Source of the DNA: Bordetella parapertussis
GTDB lineage: Bacteria > Pseudomonadota > Gammaproteobacteria > Burkholderiales > Burkholderiaceae_C
Assembly (NCBI GenBank): GCA_945871945.1
Contig: CAMBXY010000094.1
Coordinates: forward strand, 1 to 6,032
Length of the DNA stretch: 6,032 nucleotides
Direction of reading: 5' to 3'
Position numbers and translations under genes: made by a program. Of the stretch, positions 1 through 5,914 are shown piece after piece. The notes beneath the pieces are model-generated. The model saw only the letters and a program-made list of their open reading frames with translations, had not been told where the DNA came from and made no database searches. Each line of letters begins with the position of its first letter. Positions within the stretch are counted from its first letter, which is position 1.

Positions 1-57
1 GAGGGCTCAGACAAACCGGTGTGTGTGGCCGAGTCTTTGGTGCGCCGCTACCCTTGA
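1..57 (+). CDS. C-terminal tail of an unidentified protein (possibly MaoC-like acyl dehydratase)
   Basis: Frame 1 is open from the first base to a TGA at 55-57 and gives 18 residues, EGSDKPVCVAESLVRRYP. Its stop falls a few bases past the end of the convergent trmL gene, the arrangement expected where two genes converge. The pattern KPVCVAE followed by an aromatic-rich end recalls the C-terminus of MaoC/hot-dog acyl dehydratases. That resemblance comes from memory of the family and is weak with so few residues. The rest of the gene is outside the window, so start, length and domains cannot be judged. Chance openness of 18 codons is also possible. Confidence 0.5.
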   Translation, partial: EGSDKPVCVAESLVRRYP

Positions 58-527
58 GGTGGCGCGATGGCAAAGCTGTTTTGTCGCCAGGCTTCAAATA
101 CCGTGATGGCCACGGCGTTGGATAAATTCAAGCTGCGTTGACCTTCCAACATAGGCAGTCGAAGAATGTTCTTGGCTTGAAAAAAAGCCCGCACTTCAGG
201 GGCTAAACCACTGGTTTCTGCGCCAAACACCAGCCAGTCGCCCGCCTGAAATGCTTGGGCAAATACCGATTGCTTGCCATGCGTGCTGAGGGCAAAACTG
301 CGCGAAACGCTGGGCTGCTCGGCCTCAACAAAAGCTTGCCAACTGGCGTGGTGTTTGACGCTGGCGTACTCGTGGTAATCCAAACCGGCGCGGCGCATTT
401 GCTTGTCTTGCATGGAAAACCCCAGCGGCTCAACCAAATGCAAACTGCAACCCGTGTTGGCGGCCAAGCGGATGATGTTGCCGGTGTTAGGGGGTATTTC
501 GGGTTGAACCAAAACGATGTGAAACAT
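48..527 (-). CDS. trmL: tRNA (cytidine(34)-2'-O)-methyltransferase TrmL
   Basis: SPOUT-family enzyme that methylates the 2'-hydroxyl of the wobble nucleotide 34 of tRNA-Leu isoacceptors, using SAM, in the cytoplasm. At 159 aa it matches the usual length (about 155-160). The three knot-forming SPOUT motifs are visible. Motif 1, with PEIPPNTGNIIRL, spans residues 9-21 and N14 and R20 are the expected conserved residues. RRAGLDYHEY is at 45-54. Motif 2, FGAETSGL, is at 101-108. Motif 3, RSLNLSNAVAI, is at 131-141 and is followed by the usual FEAWRQ. After GL the family commonly has Pro; here it is Ala109 and then Pro110, a small change. The ATG is preceded on the minus strand by GAGG four bases away, which supports this start. 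It follows comF on the same strand after 46 bp, so co-transcription is likely. Its 3' end overlaps the convergent plus-strand tail by 10 bp. Confidence 0.95.
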   Translation of the reverse strand: MFHIVLVQPEIPPNTGNIIRLAANTGCSLHLVEPLGFSMQDKQMRRAGLDYHEYASVKHHASWQAFVEAEQPSVSRSFALSTHGKQSVFAQAFQAGDWLVFGAETSGLAPEVRAFFQAKNILRLPMLEGQRSLNLSNAVAITVFEAWRQNSFAIAPPQG

Positions 528-573
528 GCTGCCTCGCTGTCTAAGCCTGCATTGTGGCTTGACGCATGGAGTT

Positions 574-1302
574 TTAATTTAGGCCCAGCGTGCGTGCCAG
601 CACCACCACATCGACTCGCGCCACGCCCGCTGACAAAAGCGCCAGCGTGCAGGCACGCAAGGTGGCACCCGTGGTCATCACGTCGTCGACCAACACCACC
701 CGCGAGCCGCGCAAGCGTTGTGCGTTTTTGGGCGGCACCATGAAGGCTTGGTTTAGGTTGAGCAAGCGCTGTTGACGCGGCAAGCCCGATTGCGCAGCGG
801 TGTCTCGCCAGCGAATCAGCCCTTGCGCCAAACAGCGCTGCGCGCAGAGTTGTCTGGCCAGCAACAAAGCTTGGTTAAAGCCGCGCTGGCGTAATCTTTG
901 CGCAGACAAAGGCACAGGCACCAAGTAATCACAAGCCCGCACCAACTCTGCAATAGCTGCCTTTTGTCGCATCTGCTGGCCTAAAAAATAAGCCAAACCG
1001 GCTTGGCCCTCAAATTTGAAAGCGCTGATCAGGTCTTTCCAAGCCGCGGTGTAGGCCTTGGCAGCGACACAAATCGACCAAGGCGGCGCTTGTGTAGCGC
1101 AGGCTGTGCACGTCGAAAGCGAAGAGGGCAATGCGCAGCCTAAGCAGCTTGCTACAGAACTGGTGTCGCCCAAACTTTCACACAAAGGGCACAGCGCTTG
1201 CCAAGCCCATTGCCCGCAGGCGTGACACAGCCCCGGCAGGGTTAAGCGCGGCAAGCTCAGGCGTGGTCGCCATTTTCGGTATGCTGAAGGGGTGGGTGAC
1301 AT
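574..1302 (-). CDS. comF: ComF family protein, phosphoribosyltransferase-fold
   Basis: 242 aa, normal for the ComF/GntX family, whose members are linked to DNA uptake and natural transformation in several bacteria. The biochemical reaction is not firmly known. The N-terminal part has paired cysteines, C26-x2-C29, C38-x2-C41, C53-x2-C56 and C65-x2-C68, as in the double zinc-finger segment of this family. The type I phosphoribosyltransferase domain follows: FKFEGQ at 95-100, VPVPLSAQRLRQRGFNQA at 128-145, the family pattern R-x-T-x2-Q-x2-L at 166-174, and the PRPP-binding loop VVLVDDVMTTGATL at 202-215 with the acidic pair D206-D207. Only AAGG, three bases from the ATG, resembles a ribosome binding site. 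The start fits because the zinc-finger region begins about 25 residues in. The gene is first in a probable comF-trmL unit and diverges from the methyltransferase-like gene with only 30 bp between starts. A role in competence is inferred from the family, since no other competence gene is visible. Confidence 0.92.
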   Translation of the reverse strand: MSPTPSAYRKWRPRLSLPRLTLPGLCHACGQWAWQALCPLCESLGDTSSVASCLGCALPSSLSTCTACATQAPPWSICVAAKAYTAAWKDLISAFKFEGQAGLAYFLGQQMRQKAAIAELVRACDYLVPVPLSAQRLRQRGFNQALLLARQLCAQRCLAQGLIRWRDTAAQSGLPRQQRLLNLNQAFMVPPKNAQRLRGSRVVLVDDVMTTGATLRACTLALLSAGVARVDVVVLARTLGLN

Positions 1303-1332
1303 ACACCTTATCTGAACAAACTCAAGCGCTTT

Positions 1333-2250
1333 ATGTCTGCGAATTCTTCACTCGAAAAAAGTGAACTGCTTCCCCCTTTAGACCCAGTGGCTGCCAAGCG
1401 TTGGGAGCACATTGCCGTGCAAAGCCCGTCTGCTTGGTTGCATGATGAAGTGGCCAAGCGCATGGCGCAGCGATTGGGGTTTATTCGCAGCCCACCCGCG
1501 CATTGGGTGCATTGGCAACCAAGTTTGGGTGGCTGGGCTTCGCAGGCCGTGGTCAGTCAGCAATACCCTCAATCTGCTTGTACGGTCATCGAGCCCAGCG
1601 CCGCGCTTTTGTCGCATGCGCGACAAAATTTGAGCCTGCCTTGGTGGCAACGTTGGCGTCAAAACTCGCCGCGCTTTGCTTTGTCCCCGCCCCAACCCGC
1701 ACACATGTTGTGGGCGAATATGGGTTTGCACATGCAAGCCCGCCCCCAAGACTGCATGGCGCAGTGGCAAGCCTGCTTGGCCCCAGAGGGCTTTGTGATG
1801 TTTTCATGTTTGGGGCCAGACACCTTGCGCAGCCTCAAGACCCTGTACACCCAACTGGGCTGGCCCCCTGCAGCGCATGACTTCACCGATATGCACGATT
1901 GGGGCGATATGTTGCTGGCCTCAGGCTTTGCCCAGCCCATCATGGACATGGAGCACATCACTTTGACCTACCCCCATGTGCAAGCCTTGTTGGCAGACTT
2001 GCGCAGTTTGGGGCGCAATTTACATCCGCAACGGTTTGCGGCGTTGCGTGGCAAAAAATGGTTGTCGGGCCTGCACACAGCATTGCAAGACACTCTGATA
2101 ACCCCACAAAGCTCAGGTCGTTTGGCGCTGCGTTTTGAAATCATTTATGGCCATGCTTTTAAGGCCCCCGAGAAAGCTTTGCCCTTAGAAATGGCCCATA
2201 TTTCGGTGAGTGATTTGCGAAGTCAACTCCCCAGCCAGCGTAAGAGCTAA
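1333..2250 (+). CDS. BioC-like methyltransferase-fold protein with degenerate SAM motif
   Basis: 305 aa. The C-terminal two thirds resemble BioC, the malonyl-ACP O-methyltransferase of biotin synthesis, in its betaproteobacterial form. LWANMGLHM at 126-134 and LAPEGFVMFSCLGPDTL at 149-165 match the strand-5/GPxTL region. DMHDWGDMLLASGFAQPIMDME at 186-207, the ITLTY that follows it, LRSLGRN at 223-229 and FEIIYGHAF also match; FEIIYGHAF lies near residue 270. The WLHDEVAKRM helix (35-44) matches the usual N-terminal substrate-side segment. The position where BioC has a glycine-rich DxGxGxG loop instead reads VHWQPSLGGWASQAV (59-73), so SAM binding may be lost or changed. An acidic residue near the end of strand 2 remains (E87 in VIEPS). 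No biotin genes are nearby. Such proteins are often named biotin synthase or methyltransferase; I would call this only a BioC-like protein of unknown substrate. ATG 1333 lacks a clear Shine-Dalgarno; the frame is open back to 1300, with a possible but less likely CTG start at 1312. Confidence 0.85.
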   Translation: MSANSSLEKSELLPPLDPVAAKRWEHIAVQSPSAWLHDEVAKRMAQRLGFIRSPPAHWVHWQPSLGGWASQAVVSQQYPQSACTVIEPSAALLSHARQNLSLPWWQRWRQNSPRFALSPPQPAHMLWANMGLHMQARPQDCMAQWQACLAPEGFVMFSCLGPDTLRSLKTLYTQLGWPPAAHDFTDMHDWGDMLLASGFAQPIMDMEHITLTYPHVQALLADLRSLGRNLHPQRFAALRGKKWLSGLHTALQDTLITPQSSGRLALRFEIIYGHAFKAPEKALPLEMAHISVSDLRSQLPSQRKS

Positions 2251-2340
2251 GACTGAAAGATTCACGTCAGGCTGATTCTCTGCTGTGATGGTTAGAATCG
2301 ATGGTTTGAATGGTTTCCCCCTTGTTGAATCTTTACAGAC
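2251..2340 (+). promoter_or_regulatory. Leader/probable promoter region of the cox operon
   Basis: This 90 bp gap is the only non-coding stretch long enough to hold the operon promoter. TAGAAT at 2293-2298 resembles a -10 box, but no convincing -35 hexamer lies 16-18 bp upstream (that stretch reads around GGCTGA). The region contains a tandem near-repeat and a 6 bp inverted repeat, listed separately, which could be operator sequence. No Shine-Dalgarno is visible before the coxB ATG; the last bases are CTTTACAGAC. No terminator-like stem with a T run is seen after the preceding gene, so some readthrough into coxB is possible. Promoter assignment is inference from position. Confidence 0.35.
2287..2311. 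repeat. Tandem 12-bp near-repeat upstream of coxB
   Basis: GATGGTTAGAAT (2287-2298) and GATGGTTTGAAT (2300-2311) differ at one base and are 13 bp apart. A shorter GTTGAAT follows at 2324-2330. An overlapping inverted repeat, GATTCT at 2274-2279 and AGAATC at 2294-2299, has a 14-base spacer. The cluster lies 30-67 bp before the coxB start codon, where a regulator site would be expected. I do not recognise it as a site for a named regulator. Confidence 0.6.
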
Positions 2341-3507
2341 ATGATGAACAACATTTACAGAAAATTTGAAAAGGCATGCATTGCCTTGTTCGCCTTGGGC
2401 TCCACCTTGGCCTGGGCGGTCAACGATTTACCCGGCGGCCCCGCAGTGCGTCAATTGAACCTGCATCCACCGGTCACCAAAATTGCGGAAGAGCAAGTTT
2501 GGCTGCACTGGTTCATGTTGATCATCTGTACGGTGATTTTTGTGGCGGTGTTTGGCGTCATGTTTTATTCAATTTTGAAGCACCGCAAATCGGTGGGCCA
2601 CAAAGCCGCCACTTTCCATGAGTCGCTGAAAGTTGAAATTGCTTGGACGGTAGTGCCTTTTGTGATTGTTATTTTGATGGCCCTGCCAGCCACCAAAGCC
2701 GTGGTCGCCAGCAAAGACACCTCCAACGCGGATCTCACCATCAAGGCCACTGGCTATCAGTGGAAATGGGGCTATGACTACATCAAGGGCGAGGGCGAGG
2801 GGATTGGCTTTGTCTCCACCTTGGACAATGCGCAGCGTGAAATGTCCAACAGCGGCAAGCCCGAACCCACCGACGACTATTTGCTGAAGGTTGACAACCC
2901 CTTGGTTGTGCCTGTCGACAAAAAAATTCGCATCATCACCACCTCAAATGACGTGATTCACTCGTTTGCAGTGAACTCTTTTGGTATCAAACAAGACGCT
3001 ATTCCCGGTTTTGTTCGCGACACATGGTTTCGTGCAGAAAAAACCGGCGACTTCCATGGTCAATGCCAAGAGTTGTGTGGCAAAGAGCATGCTTACATGC
3101 CTATCCATGTGAAAGTGGTCAGCGCTGAAGAGTACACCGCGTGGGTGACGGAGCAAAACAAAAAGCTCGCTGCCAAGCAAGAAGACCCGAGCAAAGTGTG
3201 GACCATGGCTGAGTTGATGCAAAAGGGCGAGAAAGTCTATGCCTCCAATTGCCAATCCTGCCACCAAGCCACTGGCAAAGGCATGGGCCCCATCAAAGCC
3301 CTGGACGGGGCTACTGTGGTGCTGGATGCTGACAACCTCAAGCAAATCAAAGTCTTGCTGAATGGTCAAAACAACCAAACCATGCCCGCTTGGAAACAAC
3401 TTTCCGACAGCGAAATTGCCGCCGTCATCAGTTTCACCAAAAACAACTGGTCCAACAAGACCGGACAAATGGTTCAGCCTGCCGAAGTGCTTGCTGCACG
3501 TAAGTAA
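2341..3507 (+). CDS. coxB: Cytochrome c oxidase subunit II with fused C-terminal cytochrome c domain
   Basis: 388 aa, longer than a plain subunit II (about 250-300 aa) because of a haem c domain. An N-terminal signal peptide probably ends at AWA (residues 24-26). Two membrane helices follow, about 54-79 and 98-116, forming the hairpin that packs on subunit I. The periplasmic cupredoxin domain has the aromatic electron-entry motif YQWKWGYDY at 139-147. All CuA ligands are present: H207, C242, E244 (backbone), C246, H250 and M253. E244 also corresponds to the residue that reaches the Mg site at the subunit I interface. The extra domain has the haem motif CQSCH at 304-308 and a likely axial Met348 in TMPAW, so electrons may pass from this haem to CuA. 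The gene begins the oxidase cluster, with coxA 26 bp downstream. No good ribosome binding site precedes the ATG, and Met2 is an alternative start with the same signal peptide. Protein identity is very secure. Confidence 0.97.
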   Translation: MMNNIYRKFEKACIALFALGSTLAWAVNDLPGGPAVRQLNLHPPVTKIAEEQVWLHWFMLIICTVIFVAVFGVMFYSILKHRKSVGHKAATFHESLKVEIAWTVVPFVIVILMALPATKAVVASKDTSNADLTIKATGYQWKWGYDYIKGEGEGIGFVSTLDNAQREMSNSGKPEPTDDYLLKVDNPLVVPVDKKIRIITTSNDVIHSFAVNSFGIKQDAIPGFVRDTWFRAEKTGDFHGQCQELCGKEHAYMPIHVKVVSAEEYTAWVTEQNKKLAAKQEDPSKVWTMAELMQKGEKVYASNCQSCHQATGKGMGPIKALDGATVVLDADNLKQIKVLLNGQNNQTMPAWKQLSDSEIAAVISFTKNNWSNKTGQMVQPAEVLAARK

Positions 3508-3521
3508 CCCCGTTTAATTTC

Positions 3522-3526
3522 AAGGA
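3522..3526 (+). promoter_or_regulatory. Ribosome binding site of coxA
   Basis: AAGGA lies seven bases before the coxA ATG in the 26 bp gap after coxB. It is the clearest Shine-Dalgarno sequence in the oxidase cluster and fixes the coxA start at 3534. The neighbouring coxB, small ORF and ctaG starts have no comparable signal. Confidence 0.75.
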
Positions 3527-3533
3527 ATCTTCT

Positions 3534-5162
3534 ATGAGCGCTGTACTTGACCCCCACGGCCACGGGGCCGACCATTCACACGACGACCACCACGGTGCGC
3601 CACATGGCTGGCGCCGTTGGGTGTATGCGACCAATCACAAAGACATTGGCACGCTTTACCTGCTGTTTGCGTTCACCATGTTGATCATTGGTGGCGTCTT
3701 GGCGCTGGGCATACGCGCTGAGTTGTTTCAACCGGGCTTGCAATTGGTCAACCCCGAGTTGTTTAACCAACTCACTACCATGCACGGTCTGATCATGGTG
3801 TTTGGCGCCATCATGCCGGCCTTCGTGGGCTTTGCCAACTGGATGATTCCATTGCAAATTGGTGCCGCCGATATGGCTTTTGCGCGCATGAACAACTTCA
3901 GCTTTTGGCTGATGATTCCCGCTGCTTTGCTTTTGGCTGGCTCCTTTTTCATGCCCGGTGGCGCGCCCAGCGGCGGGTGGACGCTTTACGCGCCTTTGTC
4001 ACTGCAAATGGGACCCTCCATGGACGCGGCTATTTTTGCGCTGCACATTTTGGGTGCTTCTTCCATCATGGGTTCGATCAACATCATCGTAACCATTCTC
4101 AACATGCGCGCGCCTGGCATGACACTGATGAAGATGCCTATGTTTGTCTGGACTTGGCTGATCACTGCGTATTTGTTGATTGCTGTCATGCCTGTGTTGG
4201 CTGGCGCCATCACCATGACCCTCACCGACCGCCATTTCGGCACCACATTCTTTAACCCTGCCGCAGGCGGCGACCCTGTCATGTTCCAGCATATTTTCTG
4301 GTTCTTTGGTCACCCCGAGGTCTACATCATGATCTTGCCGGCCTTCGGTATCGTCAGCCAAATCATTCCCGCTTTTTCCCGCAAAAAATTATTTGGCTAT
4401 GCCTCCATGGTTTACGCCACGTCGTCTATCGCGATTTTGTCTTTCATCGTGTGGGCTCACCACATGTACACCACTGGCATGCCGGTCACCGGTCAGTTGT
4501 TCTTTATGTACGCCACCATGTTGATCTCTATTCCTACAGGTGTGAAGGTGTTCAACTGGATCGCCACCATGTGGCGTGGCTCCATGACCTTTGAAACCCC
4601 CATGTTGTTTGCCGTGGGCTTCATCTTCGTGTTCACCATGGGTGGCTTTACCGGCCTCATCTTGGCCATGGCCCCTATCGACTTGCAACTGCAAGACGGC
4701 TATTACGTGGTGGCGCATTTCCACTATGTGTTGGTGGCGGGTTCTTTGTTCACCATGTTCGCGGGCTACTATTACTGGGCGCCCAAATGGACCGGTGTCA
4801 TGTACAACGAAACCCGCGGCAAGATTCACTTTTGGTGGACCCTGATTTCCTTCAACGTGACCTTCTTCCCCATGCACTTTTTGGGCTTGGCTGGCATGCC
4901 ACGCCGTTATGCCGACTACCCCATGCAATTCGCCGACTTCAACGCGCTGGCTTCTGTGGGTGCGTTTGCCTTTGGTTTTGCTCAGGTGTATTTCTTCTTC
5001 TTTGTGGTGTTGCCAACCATGCTCGGCAAGGGCGAGCCAGCCCCCCAGCGTCCTTGGGAAGCTGCTGAAGGCTTGGAGTGGGAAGTTCCTTCTCCTGCAC
5101 CTTTCCATACCTTTGAGACACCACCCAAGCTCAACCGCGACGCTACCCGTATCGTGGCCTGA
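3534..5162 (+). CDS. coxA: Cytochrome c oxidase subunit I, aa3 type
   Basis: 542 aa, normal for a bacterial 12-helix subunit I of the haem-copper oxidases, which reduce O2 to water and pump protons across the inner membrane. Metal ligands are complete: low-spin haem a by H84 and H397, haem a3 by H395, CuB by H260, H309 and H310, with Y264 of GHPEVY as the cross-linked tyrosine. D-channel residues include N102 and D113 (in GAADMAFARMNN) leading to E262; the K-channel lysine is K338 in PTGVKVF. This set marks an A1-type enzyme. The paired arginines at the haem propionates are in GMPRRY. Two differences from mitochondrial and Paracoccus enzymes are visible: the usual HDTYYV before the haem ligands reads QDGYYV (387-392), so the Mg-ligand His is Gln. 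The cytoplasmic N-terminus also has seven His in residues 1-24. Start is set by AAGGA seven bases upstream. It follows coxB and precedes a small membrane ORF and ctaG, whose product loads its CuB. Confidence 0.98.
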   Translation: MSAVLDPHGHGADHSHDDHHGAPHGWRRWVYATNHKDIGTLYLLFAFTMLIIGGVLALGIRAELFQPGLQLVNPELFNQLTTMHGLIMVFGAIMPAFVGFANWMIPLQIGAADMAFARMNNFSFWLMIPAALLLAGSFFMPGGAPSGGWTLYAPLSLQMGPSMDAAIFALHILGASSIMGSINIIVTILNMRAPGMTLMKMPMFVWTWLITAYLLIAVMPVLAGAITMTLTDRHFGTTFFNPAAGGDPVMFQHIFWFFGHPEVYIMILPAFGIVSQIIPAFSRKKLFGYASMVYATSSIAILSFIVWAHHMYTTGMPVTGQLFFMYATMLISIPTGVKVFNWIATMWRGSMTFETPMLFAVGFIFVFTMGGFTGLILAMAPIDLQLQDGYYVVAHFHYVLVAGSLFTMFAGYYYWAPKWTGVMYNETRGKIHFWWTLISFNVTFFPMHFLGLAGMPRRYADYPMQFADFNALASVGAFAFGFAQVYFFFFVVLPTMLGKGEPAPQRPWEAAEGLEWEVPSPAPFHTFETPPKLNRDATRIVA

Positions 5163-5185
5163 TCTTTAAAGCGACAACCTTTGCT

Positions 5186-5299
5186 ATGACGCCCCAACAG
5201 AAAAAAAACAACCTTCGCCTAGGCCTGGTATTGATCTCGGTATCGGTTGTTTTTTTCATCGGCATCTTTGCCAAGATCACTTTGTTAAACCCCGTTTAA
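5186..5299 (+). CDS. 37-aa single-span membrane protein, probable cytochrome oxidase small assembly protein
   Basis: An ATG-to-TAA frame encodes 37 residues. The start is polar and basic (MTPQQKKNNLR); one hydrophobic helix follows at about 12-29 (LGLVLISVSVVFFIGIFA), and then a short tail, KITLLNPV. The charge pattern predicts a cytoplasmic N-terminus. It fills the gap between coxA (24 bases before its ATG) and ctaG (10 bases after its stop codon, with ATG at 5309), on the same strand. Burkholderiales oxidase operons commonly carry a tiny ORF of this shape here, annotated as cytochrome oxidase small assembly protein; I recall this rather than having tested it. No Shine-Dalgarno is seen, so translation may be coupled to coxA. 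An eight-A run (5201-5208) occurs in codons 6-8. A role in oxidase assembly is inference from position. Confidence 0.75.
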   Translation: MTPQQKKNNLRLGLVLISVSVVFFIGIFAKITLLNPV

Positions 5300-5308
5300 G
5301 CCAAAGCC

Positions 5309-5914
5309 ATGGGTCTGCGCCACGCCAACTTGCTGATGCTGCGAAAACTCGCTGTGGTGACCTTAGCCATGTTTGGTTTTGGCTATGCACTGGTGCCTTT
5401 GTATTTGGCAATTTGCGAGATGACGGGCATCAATATTTTGGCCTTGGGTGAAAAAGAGCTGCCCGGTTCGGGCAATGCCCGCTTGGCGGAGCCTAAAAAC
5501 AGCCAAGTCGACACCAGTCGCCTCATCACTGTGGAGTTTGACGCCAATGCGCGCGGCCCTTGGCATTTCAAGCCCATGCAAAACAGCCTCAAGGTTCATC
5601 CAGGCGAAATGGCCACGGTCATGTATGAGTTTCAAAATGTGCAAGACCGCGCCATGTCCGCGCAGGCCATTCCCAGCTATGCGCCCAAGCAAGCTGGAGC
5701 GCATTTTAATAAGCTTGAGTGTTTTTGCTTTAACCAATACACCTTGGCGCCAGGCGAGAAAAAGCTGTGGCCGGTGGCTTTTGTCATCGATAAAAAACTC
5801 TCTAAAGATGTGACCACCATCACGCTGTCCTATACCTTTTTTGAAGTGGGCAGCGGCATACCTCCCGCGCCCAGTGCCGCAGTGTCTGTGCCTTTAAATC
5901 AGGTGGGCTCATGA
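5309..5914 (+). CDS. ctaG: Cytochrome c oxidase assembly protein CtaG/Cox11
   Basis: Membrane-anchored periplasmic copper chaperone that delivers copper to the CuB site of subunit I. 201 aa, typical for bacterial Cox11. One N-terminal helix at about 14-35 is followed by the juxtamembrane C36 in LAICEMTGI, the third conserved cysteine of the family. The immunoglobulin-like domain contains PWHFKPMQ (84-91), a Pro-Gly-Glu turn (98-100), the segment AIPSYAPKQAGAHFNKLECFCF (120-141) with the copper-binding pair C138 and C140, and a C-terminal LSYTFFEV strand (173-180). All copper ligands are therefore present. The ATG has only a weak upstream signal (AAG in CCAAAGCC) and lies 9 bases after the small ORF stop; Met10 is a less likely start because it would leave a shorter cytoplasmic end. 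The last codons overlap the next gene by ATGA. The position after coxA fits its function. Confidence 0.96.
   Translation: MGLRHANLLMLRKLAVVTLAMFGFGYALVPLYLAICEMTGINILALGEKELPGSGNARLAEPKNSQVDTSRLITVEFDANARGPWHFKPMQNSLKVHPGEMATVMYEFQNVQDRAMSAQAIPSYAPKQAGAHFNKLECFCFNQYTLAPGEKKLWPVAFVIDKKLSKDVTTITLSYTFFEVGSGIPPAPSAAVSVPLNQVGS
5901..5906 (+). promoter_or_regulatory. Ribosome binding site of the DUF2970 gene, inside ctaG
   Basis: AGGTGG sits in the last codons of ctaG, four bases before the ATG at 5911. It supports that start and, with the ATGA overlap, suggests translational coupling to ctaG. Confidence 0.6.

Noticed and set aside
255..743. Open frame of 162 codons on the plus strand across trmL and comF
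   Set aside because: It is antisense to two well-supported genes, spans their intergenic gap, and its translation has no recognisable motif.
1378..1961. Several open frames on both strands inside the BioC-like gene
   Set aside because: They are shadows of frame 1333-2250, which alone has recognisable family motifs. I also considered a frameshift as the cause of the missing SAM loop, but the protein pattern stays consistent on both sides of it (WLHDEVAKRM before, VIEPS and LWANMGLHM after).
2251..2340. Rho-independent terminator between the BioC-like gene and coxB
   Set aside because: The only inverted repeat (GATTCT/AGAATC) has a short AT-rich stem, a 14-base loop and no T run after it.
2944..3468. 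Open frame of 174 codons on the minus strand inside coxB
   Set aside because: It is antisense to the CuA and haem c domains, with no family features and no ribosome binding site seen.
4389..5108. Long open frame of 239 codons on the minus strand inside coxA
   Set aside because: It lies fully antisense to a strongly conserved gene, has a low-complexity His/Gly/Arg-rich composition typical of antisense frames of membrane proteins, and shows no recognisable domain.
2341..5914. Novel oxidase type
   Set aside because: The haem, CuA and CuB ligands, both channel motifs and gene order fit an ordinary A-type aa3 oxidase. Only the Mg-site residues and His-rich end are unusual, and these may be normal for the lineage.
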